This document shows positions 22,141 through 32,364 of a stretch of 41,024 nucleotides of DNA, piece by piece; position 1 is the stretch's first letter; every line of letters begins with the position of its first letter. Source of the DNA: Chara braunii (lineage: Eukaryota; Streptophyta; Charophyceae; Charales; Characeae). The translations under genes and the position numbers were made by a program. The notes below the pieces were generated by a model. The model had not been told where the DNA came from. It was given only the letters and a program-made list of their open reading frames with translations, and did not search any database. The stretch is taken from positions 5,665,136 through 5,706,159 of the forward strand of contig BFEA01000018.1 in the NCBI GenBank assembly GCA_003427395.1, written 5' to 3'.

Positions 22141-22206
22141 TCTTGAGTACAGCCAAGCGCAGCTCTAAAGTACAGCCAAGCGCAGCTCTGGAGTACAGCC
22201 AAGCCA
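22141..22206. repeat. 23-bp tandem repeat, three units
   Basis: GTACAGCCAAGC recurs at 22147, 22170 and 22193, within a unit of the form AGTACAGCCAAGCGCAGCTC. The period is exactly 23 bp. Confidence 0.85.
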
Positions 22207-23809
22207 GACAGACTTCCTTCTTTTTCTTTCTCTTTCCTCTTCTCCCTTCTTCGTCCCCACTTCCTGCCTCCCATTCAATCTGTGGCTGCATATGTACAGT
22301 GGGTGATCTCTTTGAGCATAAAACATTATCACGTCTTCCTTATTTTTTGGAGTTCAAGCGCCCATTTTTTATGTCGAATGCTCGTTATGGTCAAGTGTCG
22401 ATTCCCACTGCTTACCAATTTAAATACATTTGTGTCAAATCTTCTTTGAAGAGTCTGTGCAGTCTTTGCTTTAATCACCCCCCTCTCCCTATCTTTCCCC
22501 CTCCCTATCTATACCTCCCCTTTTTCCTGTCCCTTATGAATGATCATTTCTCGACGATTCCCTTTTCCATGGTCACCTAACCTCTGTGCACTTATGAGAA
22601 CTACGATTCATGTTGGGCAAAAGTATTTGGAGATTGTTGTTTGTACCGAGGCGCCAGATGTAAGAAAGTCAACGTAACGAAGCAGATTGCTTGTTGTTCC
22701 CCTCTCTAAATAGGTGTTTGTCATATACTGATGCTTGGACTTTTCAACGCTTCCATCATTTGACGCATTTAGCATTAGTTATAGACTTCTCTTACCTTAC
22801 ATGCACTTTTTTTCTCGTTTTGTTTTCTATGTATGATACCCATGATATTAAACGCATTTCCCAATGCTTTCCTTGGTTGCCGTTCCGGGTGTTTCCTAAT
22901 GCGTGGATGTTATCATAGTTGTCCTTCTAATACGATGCCTGTGCATGATGCGCTCCACACACCCTCCTTTTCTTGAGCGGTCAATCCCCTTTCTGAAAAG
23001 TTATGTGGTACGTGGCTCAGAAGTTTACGGAGATCGCAGCAGTAAATCAGGATGTTTCAAGTATGGATACAGTCTGGAATATTGCTCGTTTCACTCCTTT
23101 CTCTTTTGTTTGGATAGAAAGAGCATCCCTCACTTGTGAACTTCAATTTCATAGATACATGGATGGTTCTGCCTTTCTCGGCCTTTATGCATGATGATGT
23201 CGGGTTCTGGTAACGTCTGTAAAAATCGTTTCAAAATTGTTGTCAACATGGATATTGAAATAGCAGTAGTTGTCCGTCTTACCCTTTATTTTATGGACAT
23301 ATTCCTTTATGATTGCTCTACGTAAACTTCTGAATACTACAAAACACGATGAGATTGCATTGATACTATTGAAACTGTGCTTAGCTTTGCTAGTGTTCCC
23401 GTCTCTGCTGCCAATTCAATGAATTTGTCTCTACCCTTCTGGTCCTCCCATTGGTTTAGTAAACTTTCCCTGCCTTAAAAAATCCGAAAAATACGTCTAA
23501 AAAACCTAACTTGGAGGAGTTCCTATATCGTCATAAGGTAAACCTTTTTGCCAGAGATCCTCTCTATATGCTAGTGTTCGCATCAGAGTCTGGTGTAGCA
23601 TGGAATGTGTGCAATGGCGTGCTTACACACACACGCACACACACACATATGATTTGAGTAATTTGTATCTTTTTGTATTGGATAAGAATCATAAAATAAC
23701 ACTTGTAATCAAAATACAAACTCCTCCATGTGACAAAATAATATTCGTTGGTGCAGAAGGTTTGAACATAAAGAGACTGAAAAACCTTCTATATGGTTGG
23801 ATGGGTGCG
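22207..23809. other. AT-richer unassigned spacer
   Basis: Lower GC than its surroundings, with no long open frame and a short (CA)n run near 23629-23647. It resembles intronic or untranslated sequence, but no exon, splice pattern or known repeat could be supported. Confidence 0.35.
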
Positions 23810-24085
23810 TATGAAACCGCTTTCAGTTATTCAACCACTTTATGTCATTTCACGGGTTTCGGGTGGAGAGACTTGAAACCTTTGAAATGACGAGAAGTGG
23901 TTGAAGCTCCTAAAAACGGTTTCAGGTCTCTCCATTCAAGCATTTCGATGGAGGGATATGAAACCGCTTTCAGAAGCTTTCGCCACTTCATGTGACTTCA
24001 AGAGTTCCAGATGGGGACTTGAAAACTTTGAAATGGCCTGAAGTGGATGAAGCTTTTGAAAGCGGTTTCAAGTCCCCCCATTCAG
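23810..24085. repeat. Two tandem foldback (MITE-like) units, 147-bp period
   Basis: Each unit starts TATGAAACCGCTTTCAG (23810 and 23957). Unit 1: arm 23812-23852 pairs with 23883-23924 (TGAAACCG against CGGTTTCA outside, TCATTTCA against TGAAATGA inside). Unit 2 repeats this with different substitutions, and its right arm ends near 24070 (GAAAGCGGTTTCA). The loops contain GACTTGAAA, which can pair with the outer flank GGTTTCAGGTCTC in unit 1. Two divergent foldback copies in tandem could be a MITE dimer or a hairpin RNA source. Confidence 0.75.
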
Positions 24086-24089
24086 GTAC

Positions 24090-24430
24090 CCAACGCTAGT
24101 CTGAGCAGCCGAAAATGACTTGAAAATAGAGGCATCTGTTAACCTTCTCATCCCTTTATTAGACCGGATGTTATAAATCAACACCTCGGACTGCAGAATG
24201 AGTAATAGGGGGGCGAGTAGATGACCTTGCCTCAATGACATGATTAGGGTCAACTCTTGTGAACAACTCTCTTCACTATGATCGCAACTGTAGCATATGC
24301 ATACAGTGATTTAACCCAACGATAGAAAACTTGTCTAAAGTCCATGACCCTCAACATAGTCATTGTGAAGTCCCAGTTTACTCAGTCGTAGGCGTTTTCT
24401 AGGTTCAGGAGCAGTACAACCACATCTTAA
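24090..24430 (-). pseudogene. Reverse transcriptase remnant of a LINE (LINE-5)
   Basis: On the minus strand the conceptual translation gives VVLLLNLENAYD-stop-VNWDF, matching LLLDMEKAYDRVGWSF. It then reads MSLRQG..LAPLLLILQSEV, matching SLRQGCPLAPLLFVLQLEV. This is the middle of the RT domain with several stops and shifts. No flanking LINE domains were seen, so it is an isolated fragment. Confidence 0.75.
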
Positions 24431-24988
24431 TTATCTGTTCGACCAATGTAGGTTTGTGTGTACACCGAGCAACGTAAGAGGCCCGATGCTTGAAACCCGG
24501 TTGTCCGCAGGGGTCTCAAGATACAACTCTGAACTGTGTGATACAACCATTGTGGTTGCCCCATTGGACGTTGCCCCTCTAAGTGTGTCATATGACATTG
24601 CTTCCTGTGGGTTATTGGAGAGCATTGCTTGCACCCCCTTTTGGATTGTGTGGGCTCATATGGGGATGGGGCGAGGAAAGAGGTGGGCTCAATGGGGAAA
24701 GTTAGGGGAGGGGATAGGGGAGGGGATGCCAAGGTTCGTCGTTTCCCTAGCAGGCCTTCAATAGTTGTCTTTGGTGGCAGGTGACAGGGTGTGATGACGC
24801 CTTCTATTATGGCACTTTGGGAGACCTTCGAAACCTGAGTTCGAGTACCATTGTTGGCGACAGAGTAGCACGGATCCCAGTGTGTGTGGTCAAAACAAGG
24901 CTCTGTGCTAGACTGTTCTCTATGTTTGGATGAGTTCACTGCGCCGATAAGAGGCTGAACTCCGTGCGGCCAGCCTCCTAGTGGACAT
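24431..24988. other. Unassigned spacer
   Basis: No gene supported. A solitary B-box-like GAGTTCGAGTACC lies near 24838 without a convincing A box. A G-rich block occurs at 24660-24730. Confidence 0.35.
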
Positions 24989-25412
24989 CTTTTTTTTTTC
25001 ATAACTAAGCTATATTCTTCTCTCAATTTCACCTTTCACTATCTACCTACCACTACTCCTAGGCCTAATCGGCGATGGTCAAGACGTAGAGTGAGGTCGC
25101 CAGTGGGGGGAGCTGGCTAATGCAAAGACCGAGCATTTTGTCAATAATTGTGTTTCCCATCTATCTCCCCCACCCCCCATCCAATTTCAGCAGTGGTTAT
25201 GGCCAACACTCTCCCATACACCACACATTCCACTCATGTTCACACTCACACCCGTGTTGGTCATATACCCTACTAATACCGATCAAGGGTATCAAGCGGA
25301 CTATCACAGTTGGTTGGCAACTTGGCACTAAGTGCGCCACAAACGATCGAGGGGCTCAAACCCACAACCTCAAGAATGTCACTTGCTTGCCTAACGAATT
25401 GATCTAGGCCGC
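24989..25412 (-). mobile_element. tRNA-derived SINE, copy b, with poly-A tail
   Basis: Minus-strand order: the head has an A-box-like CTAGATCAATTCG (complement of 25395-25407) and the B box GGGTTTGAGCCCC (complement of 25351-25363). A body of about 300 bp follows, then the tail TAGTGAAAGGTGAAATTGAG, ending in a short poly-A (T run near 24989-25000 on the plus strand). The body segment GCTCGGTC-TT-GCATTAGCC near 25120 aligns with copy a near 31008. The element inserted next to, or into, the LINE remnant at 25513-25850. Confidence 0.6.
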
Positions 25413-25512
25413 TGGATTGGACATCCTCTCCTCGCATTGTCCGGTAGGAGGGGTATATTATAAATAAATGGAAGTCGGGGGGGCATTTCAAAATTTTTGC
25501 AAAAAAAAAAAA

Positions 25513-25850
25513 GAACACCAACCCACCACTTCCACCATTTCTTTGACCTGGGACAATCCCACCATAAATGGGTCATGGTCTCACACGGGCAGGAACAACA
25601 ATCACACTCCAGGTTAACTTGCATACCTCTAGAGGACAAACATTTGATTATAGAAACTGAGAAATGTGACTACAACCACAGGAAGGATATTATTTATGAG
25701 GGCAAATTCGCAAGTTGGCGCCATAGTCGCATCAGATTCCCCTCGGTTGGAGTTGGAAGAAAAGTCAGACGTTTCGATTCTCCATTGGACAATATTTTTT
25801 TTTTCAATAAAAGGGTCACGACCTTCAGATATCAACGTGGCCCTATCTCA
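25513..25850 (-). pseudogene. LINE remnant encoding the zf-RVT zinc-binding domain
   Basis: Minus-strand translation contains SSRGMQVNLECDCCSCPCE and TMTHLWWDCPRSKKWWKWW. These match NSRGMEVPLKCPRC..STKHLWWDCPASKRVWRWW of LINE-1. It is truncated at its 3' side by an A-rich run (25501-25512) and at its 5' side near 25850. LINE-4, just downstream on the opposite strand, lacks exactly this domain. Confidence 0.75.
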
Positions 25851-26109
25851 TCTTATTTGTCACATACTACCACCAAATCCCTCAGAGAGAGAAACCGGAG
25901 CACCGACAGCAGGAAAGGAGACTCTGGGGAGATGAAATTGGCAGAGCAGAAGGAAGAGAATTAGTTACATATACGCGTGGAAAAGAGGTAAACGGGAAGG
26001 TTGGACAAGCAAACCAAGGGCAGATAGACAAAGAAGGTGGGGCAGATGACGACAAGGAAGAGGCGTCCCCACGAGATATACACGAAGGCGCGTTCAACAG
26101 GTCGAATGA

Positions 26110-26678
26110 CGACTTGCGGACGATAGATCACTTGATCCTGCCTCTGGTGTGTATGCTTCAAGGTCACAATTTTTTTGTCCTCGGACTTAGGTCAGTCGAG
26201 ACTACATGCCAACAAGCCATGTCTTGGAGATTCCTTCGACACAGTTCATAATGATGAAAGTGAGGCAGTTGTTCGTTGAGGCTTTGTTTTCTGACTATTT
26301 CCCGATGACGCCCCAACTCGTTTAGTGGTGGGTTTACCAGAAGGGGTAAGGTGAGATACATTGTTCTTCTGGTGGATGCAAGGATCTCATCAGAGTCGCA
26401 GAACAACATAGGGAGCGTTGGGTTGGTAGGTATCCCGCTTCGCCTTCTCTTGGCAGATTCGTACGAAGAGTTGAAACGCATCTCAGTTGACCCAGGGATG
26501 TTAGCAAGCATTTTACTCCGACTGAACGCTGAATTGCAGAAACGGAGGAACCTATCATCAACTTACTTTACGGAGGTTCTGAGTGGCAGATGGTCAGACG
26601 TGCTTATGACCCCGGGGCTTATCCAAGTAGCGGCCCCTCATCAACAGGTCAAAGGGGAAAATTAAAATAGCCACTTGG
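26110..26678 (+). pseudogene. LINE-4 ORF1 C-terminal fragment
   Basis: Conceptual translation LILPLVCMLQGHNFFVLGL matches MVPLVCAMIGSTTFFLGL of LINE-2. IVLLVDARISSES onward matches FYFPLLDARLD. The ORF1 frame ends VKGEN-TAA at the site corresponding to the ORF1 stop of LINE-1. Acidic and charged sequence upstream (25980-26110) corresponds to the spacer before this domain. Confidence 0.7.
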
Positions 26679-27930
26679 AACTTGAATGTCCAGGGGCTAA
26701 GTGGCGCTAGGGGAAAATCAGAAAGGAAGAAGGTTCAAAACATAGGCGCATGAGCAAAATGTAGATGTGATCTTTGTGAAAGAGTCAAAGCTCTCAGTTG
26801 AAAAGTTGAGTCAGCTAACAAATTGGTGGGTGGGGCCACAACTATAGTCCCCTGTGCAGGGTAGTCGGGGAGGAGTTGCAATCCTATTTAATGACAGTAT
26901 AGAGGTTGTTCTACTGGACACGGACTGCGATTTATAAGGTCGGTGGTATTGGGTAAAAATGGCTATGGAGGGAGAGGAATGAGTCTTTGGTACGGTGTAT
27001 GCTCCTAACAACCCCCTGGACAAAATTAAATTTATAACAACTGCTATCGAGAGAGTTGTCGAAGTCAGAGCACTTGGTAGTGGGAGGAGACTGAAATTTG
27101 GTTTGCACCCCCGGATTGGACTCAGAGAAGGAGGGGATGCAAAGAAACATGCGAACACTGCTGATGTGGATGGAGGAAGGGGGCTTGCATGACATTTACA
27201 AAGAGATCAACCCACTGTCCAATAGATTCACTTGGTTCGAAAGGACTCCACAATCAGCAAGGGTAAAGATTCTTCATGGTATAAGAGGACGTGGCATGAA
27301 TGTGCACATGGTCCAGGAAACCAATGCTTTATTATCATACCAAAAGTCGGTGGTGTTTAAAACTAGTGTTGGGGTTTCAAGCGGATGTGGTATGGAATGC
27401 TTTAGTCGACTCAACTCATCCCTCGTGGAGGATGAAGGTGTTTTGGAATGGGTGAGATTAAAGTTGTTTTGGAGGGAGTGGGACGCAGCAAAGGTGTCCT
27501 TTAATTCGAGAGCAGATTGGGTAGATGCATGACTTCAAATCATTTCTAATAAAATGGAGATTTTTTCGGTTATTGCGGCGTTCGTCAGAAACAAGGAAGA
27601 GGCGAATTGCAGGAAAAACGTTGACGAGGCAGAAAGGCAAACGACTGCCCATCAGATTTCGGAGTTGGTATGGGCGGAAGAGGTGGCAAACAAGCTACAA
27701 AGTTGGGAACAAATGCAACAGGAGAAACACAGTCATTGGGAGAAGGTTCTGGCGGAAAAGAAAATTGTCGCGGAGATCGTTTATGCAAGGAAACGTTTCT
27801 AAGATTACCTATGTTGCATAGAGTACACGTACGGGGGCTTCCCGTACGAAACGTACAGGTTATTTATGTACGGGATCTGTATGGGAACCTGTAAGGGAAC
27901 CTCCACGTCTTGTATGGCCCCGTACGAAAA

Positions 27931-27961
<31 letters not shown>

Positions 27962-30500
27962 GAAGTCGTCAAAAAAAATCGAAAAACAACTATGTGATGC
28001 AAAAACACAAAACAAGCAACATTTGGCGGAGCATCATCTTCATATTCTTAATAGAATTTGAGAAAAAAAAATAGAAACAATACCGGATTTAAATTTAAAA
28101 AAAAAAAAAAAAAAAACACTCGTACAGGACTCCTAACGTACGAGTAGCATACGAGTACAAGAGTACGAATCCGTACTCGTACGAGGGTGCGTGCAAGTGG
28201 CAACGTAGAAGATTACTGCTAAGGAGGAAATCGGTTCAGATGAAAGAATTAGTTCATCCTCACCCCGCAGTGCTCCCACCAGACACTATAAACAATGATT
28301 TGTGTGAATACGCACAAACCTACTCTCAAAAGATACGAACCTCTCGCTCAAGTGTCACAGATCCGAAGATAAGTCTCTCGGATCATTTGGGCGTGTGGAA
28401 TGTGCTCGGAGTATCCTTAACATTAGAAGTCGGGGAGGCACTTGACAAGGCAATGACGCCAAAGAACTGACACAGACCTTAGCCACAGTAGCAAGGGGAA
28501 AGGCACCGGGCGATGATGGGCTGGCAATGGAGTTTTATAAGTCAGTTTAGGACATGATAATGGTGTAGTTGGTAACACTATATAACGAGATCCTGCAAGG
28601 AGAGAGATTGGGTTTCACCATGACCCGAGACATTATAACGTTGTTGTACAAGAAAGGAGATCGTAGTGAGATCAGGAACTGACGACCGATCCCACCACTA
28701 AATTTATCCTACAAGTTGCTAGCCAAAACAATACCGAACAGGCTTGCAACATATCTATCAGGGATGGTAGGGCTAGATAACTTTTTTCAAAGGAAGATTC
28801 ATCTTCGACAACTTGGTCATCGGGAGAAAGAATGCAGACGTGGTGGTCCTCATGCTCGATATGGAGAAGGCCTACAATTGAGTGAACTGGGCATTCATCC
28901 TAACGACACTGAAAATGATGAACTTTGGAAATGACTTATGCAACGACATCAAAGCATATTGTACTTATTCTCCACAGCAGCAGTCCAAGTCAACGATTGG
29001 CACAATAAGGAATTCAAATTAACACGCTCCTTGAGACAAGAGTGTTAATTAGTCCCCCCGTTGTTCGTAGTTCAACTGAAGGGGTTTCTCAAAGACATCA
29101 AGAAGCATCCTCTACTAGTAGGTATGAGATTGCGCAGGGGCAGGCAGTGCAGGGTAAGGCACTAGTAGATGATCTGCTCGCCTTATCAACAAATGGAAAG
29201 GAATTCATGGACGTTATGAAAGGTTGCTTATTTCACTATGTACAGTTGCTGAAAGCGGCAGTGAGCTAGAATAAATCCATTTACTACCTGCTTCCAGAGT
29301 ATGAACTTAACGTGGAATGGGGAATGTGCAAAGCGCAAGAGGGTGAAGCGAAACAGTATTTGGAGGTGCACCTGACTCTCGAGGACTGCACGGACTCTCA
29401 AGCGACTATCTTATAGGAGAAAATTGTGACAAGAATACGCAGTTGAGGACCGACCTCACATATGCCACTCATCGAACGAGTCCTAGCCATTACGGTTTGA
29501 CATTCTTTATCCTTTGGTATGTGGCGAAGGCTAGGAGACTGGCCAAGCCATTGATCAAAGTAGTAAAAGCGTCAACTCGATAGTTTATCTCGAAACCCGG
29601 GTTAGGAGAAGAGAAAGGCTATATTGCTAAGGAGGCATGAGCACACTCTGCGCTCCGAAGAACCAAGGTGGTTTAGCTCTCTTAGACCCGGACTCACAAA
29701 ACTTGAAACTCTTATCAAAATTGATAATGAAAGTGGATGTTGTGGACCAGCAAGCGGATTGGTGTATACTGGCATAGGAGTTGTTGCGTGAGCAATGGGG
29801 TTTCTTTCGACCAAAAGATGTACGAGTGACAGTCATGATCCAATCTTTCTTCTGCAAAAGATATAAATCAAAGTTATGGAAAGATATTTTGCAGGCTTGG
29901 CATAGATACAAGCTCAATAAGGTAGGCCCTCTAGCTAGTAGAGCAGAGGTCCTTAAGCAACACCTCTTTGAGAATCTATTGATTCGAGGGAAGAGTGGCG
30001 AGCCATTCATTACACCAGGGCAGGATCATATGGTATGAAGTGGATTCAGCGGGGAGTATCAAAGGTGGGAGACGTGTGGGATGAATCCACAGGACAGTGG
30101 AAGGCAAAGGAAATATTGAAGGATCAATTGGGGATGCTAGTGGCGCAACAGGAAAGAAGACATGACCTCATTGATGCCATTCCACCCAGTTGGGGTGAGT
30201 TGTTAAGCAACAACTGGATCCCCGCCACGGGCAGTTGGTACAAACAGTTGACGACGAATCAGACAGATCAGGAAGAAAAGTTTATGAGATTGGATCATTG
30301 GGACGAGGCCATTCAAGGTAAATGTACGCTTGCAATCTTTCATAAAGTCATCCCGGGCCTCTCAAATCTCAAAAGAATCATGGAGACCAATTATGGTATC
30401 CGCAACCTGAGGTCTATAAGAGTGGATCGTTGTGCACAAAGGTTGGTGCTTGAGACACAACGGAGCTCCGTATGAGGACCTGCGCATTGATTGGGCTGCA
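26651..30500 (+). pseudogene. LINE-4 ORF2: decayed endonuclease-reverse transcriptase
   Basis: In the +1 frame from ORF1. Endonuclease: KIKIATWN, then NWWVGPQL-stop, GGVAILF, TVYAPNNP and GGD-stop-N (27083-27097). After the inserted element come RT pieces: KGDRSEIRN, LDMEKAYN-stop, LRQEC, PPLFVVQL and LVDD (29162-29173) in place of LADD. The C-terminal linker includes KWIQRGVSKVGDVWDESTG (30035 onward) and ATGSWYKQL, matching LINE-2 AWIRRGISRIADLW and IGTWY. At least five stops replace Trp codons: 26845-26847, 26935-26937, 26980-26982, 27092-27094 and 29267-29269. The zf-RVT motif was not found in it. Confidence 0.8.
27809..28208. mobile_element. 400-bp non-autonomous DNA element, hAT-like, inserted in LINE-4
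   Basis: The 8-bp repeat AAGATTAC flanks it (27801-27808 and 28209-28216). The ends form short imperfect TIRs: CTATGTTGC on the left, CTACGTTGC as the complement of the right end. Both subterminal regions are dense in GTAC/CGTACG motifs, about a dozen in total, while the middle is A-rich (A28 at 27934-27961 and A runs near 28100). An 8-bp duplication with short TIRs and repeated subterminal motifs fits hAT-type elements. The terminal bases are not the usual CA(G), so the class is provisional. Confidence 0.65.
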
Positions 30501-30778
30501 TGGGGGAAGAAGTGTGGGACTTGAGGCAGAAAGATGAGGCAATGATGCATAAACAACAGAGCCTCATCATGATACGGAAAGAAACCAGCCGATCAGCCGA
30601 CATCTGGTGGGCAAATGGGATAACCAAGGTAGTCCTGGTCGTAGATAGCACTGTAATCAGTTGGCTGAAATGACTGGAATAGGTTGTAGTCAGTGGATTT
30701 CGTAAAAAAAAAATATGAGAATAGTTTGTAAGACTGAGGAATGCTAGTAGCAAGTCCAATTTTGAAATAAGTTGCATG

Positions 30779-30839
30779 AGCTAAACCGACTGATGTTGTC
30801 GAGATAACTCCGGGTTGAATTGTGAGGTCCCTGGCCTCG
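30779..30839 (+). other. Conserved LINE 3' UTR block in LINE-4
   Basis: AGCTAAACCGACTGATG onward through AACTCCGGGTTGAATTGTGA to GGTCCCTGGCCTCG is nearly identical to the LINE-1 block (1239-1300, minus). The coding regions of the two elements have diverged far more. It can form GAGGTC-CCT-GGCCTC. Confidence 0.85.
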
Positions 30840-30899
30840 TTTCAAATCTGTACAGGATGGTCTTTCAGGCCTTTTCATTATTGTGATAGTAGTACGGGG

Positions 30900-31230
30900 A
30901 ACCCCGTAGCAGCCAGCCCGAGTTCAAGCCTCCAATGAGGGAACATGCAGGGGCTGCACTCGACCTGCGGGTGGGCGATACCAACGAGGGGTCAACCGGT
31001 AGCATTAGGACCGAGCTTCTTTGAAGAGCCAGTCACTGTGCCTCCCCTCCAGTCCCCTCCCCCTCTGAACATCAGCAGTCTCTGCTCGATGCCGCTCGGG
31101 GGGTCCAACGACCTATCTCTAGGTGGCGGGTACCAAGCTTGCCCATCAAGGTACACGAGGTTGATGGGGATTGAGCCCAAGACCTCCTTAATGCCACTTG
31201 CATGCCTTACCAACTGAGCTAGGCCACTGG
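30900..31230 (-). mobile_element. tRNA-derived SINE, copy a
   Basis: Minus strand: A box TAGCTCAGTTGG (complement of 31210-31221) and B box GGGCTCAATCCC (complement of 31167-31178), spaced as in a tRNA. The T-stem is partly kept (GGG against CCC) and the acceptor stem is lost. The body runs to about 30900 and shares a GCTCGGTC block with copy b. It sits directly against the 3' end of LINE-4. Confidence 0.65.
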
Positions 31231-31342
31231 ATTCAAGGGTTGTGTTTCATTTAAAATAAAAGATAAAAAATATCAATGTGGGACTGACTTGCCCCAAGGA
31301 CATTCAAGAGGTAATTTAGAAATTTTCGAACTGGTCCTACTT

Positions 31343-32364
31343 GGGGCGGGGGGGCGGCGGGGGGGAAGGGCCGGTAGTGCTAATTTTCACTACGCTAAGC
31401 ACAACGCTAATTCTGAGCGCTAAGTTGGGCGTGAAGGCGAAAGTTACCAGGCGATAATTTTTCCCTCTCCGGAGAAAATAACCGCCCGGAAGTTAAGGTT
31501 CCATGAACCATAGATGCCTTTCAAGGAGAACGGACACGAGGGCACGTTGCAAATGTGTTGGAATGGTACGAGACCATCATTTTCGTAAGATGGTAAGAAC
31601 GGATTACCTCCAACGATTTGAAGACGAAGCAAGGTAACATTCGTTCACCTTGGTCCTGTCTTCCCCGGAAGCCAGTAGGAACATATCCCTCTACTTCCAT
31701 CTTCTTGCATAGCCGTATAGTGGAATTGACCTATTCTGAAATTAATTACCGATGCCTTCCGCAGTAATAATGAATTGGTAAATCTCTCTCTGCATGATTT
31801 TAAGGGTAAGTTAATTTTAGTGTGGGCTCCTCTCCCCACCACTACTATTCATTAGGCTCGGGGGGTAGAGTGTTGTTCATTCCTCTCGGTAACAGGGAAG
31901 AGGGAGCCTCGGGAATATACAAGTCATTAGTACAACGACCATTGCCAAGTTGAGGCTGACTTGTCGTACCTCGCCATGTAGGTTTGTTTTTTCCGTCGAC
32001 ATATCTCGAACTTCACGACATACAGACATAGTGAATTCAGCCAATTTTCATAGTGACTTCAAGACTAATCGGTGGATACTGTCTCTCACAACCGGAGCAA
32101 AAACGCTCGACCCATCTGCAAAATCCTCAAGCAAGAACAGGTGTCATGAAGCCCAACAACCCACTCGCCATCAACAGTAGATAATTCGTCCAAGTCTCCA
32201 AGGCAACGAGTGCGCCAATCGGAGGTCGGACGGATAACATGCAAGGCCCAATTCGAAGCGAGGCATCCATTTGTTGTACTAAGGCTCGTACATGGAGCAT
32301 TGAGACAGGTCCCTGATAGCCACTCGATGTTGAGATCAGGGTGCAACACATCTCTAAGTATTGT
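31343..32364 (+). other. LINE-3 5' UTR
   Basis: About 1 kb without coding potential. The first 70 bp match the G-rich, CGCTAA-containing 5' ends of LINE-1 and LINE-2; the rest is too diverged to align by eye. Confidence 0.5.

Larger units (their letters stand above)
25980..30890 (+). mobile_element. LINE-4: old, decayed LINE copy interrupted by a DNA element
   Basis: A 5'-truncated relative of LINE-1/2 on the plus strand. It has the ORF1 C-terminal domain from about 26110, endonuclease, RT, the thumb/linker domain and the conserved 3' UTR block (30779-30839). Protein similarity to LINE-1 is modest and stops are frequent. A roughly 400-bp element with 8-bp flanking repeats splits it at 27809-28208. 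The zf-RVT domain appears deleted (about 30540-30660). No poly-A tail remains. Confidence 0.82.

Noticed and set aside
22029-22580. 183-codon open frame
   Set aside because: It covers the 23-bp tandem repeat and pyrimidine-rich DNA; its Phe/Leu/Pro-rich composition reflects base content.
23629-23647. CRISPR-like short repeats
   Set aside because: It is only a (CA)n microsatellite; no repeat-spacer array exists in the window.
24838-24850. Second SINE head from a lone B-box-like motif
   Set aside because: There is no acceptable A box at tRNA spacing.
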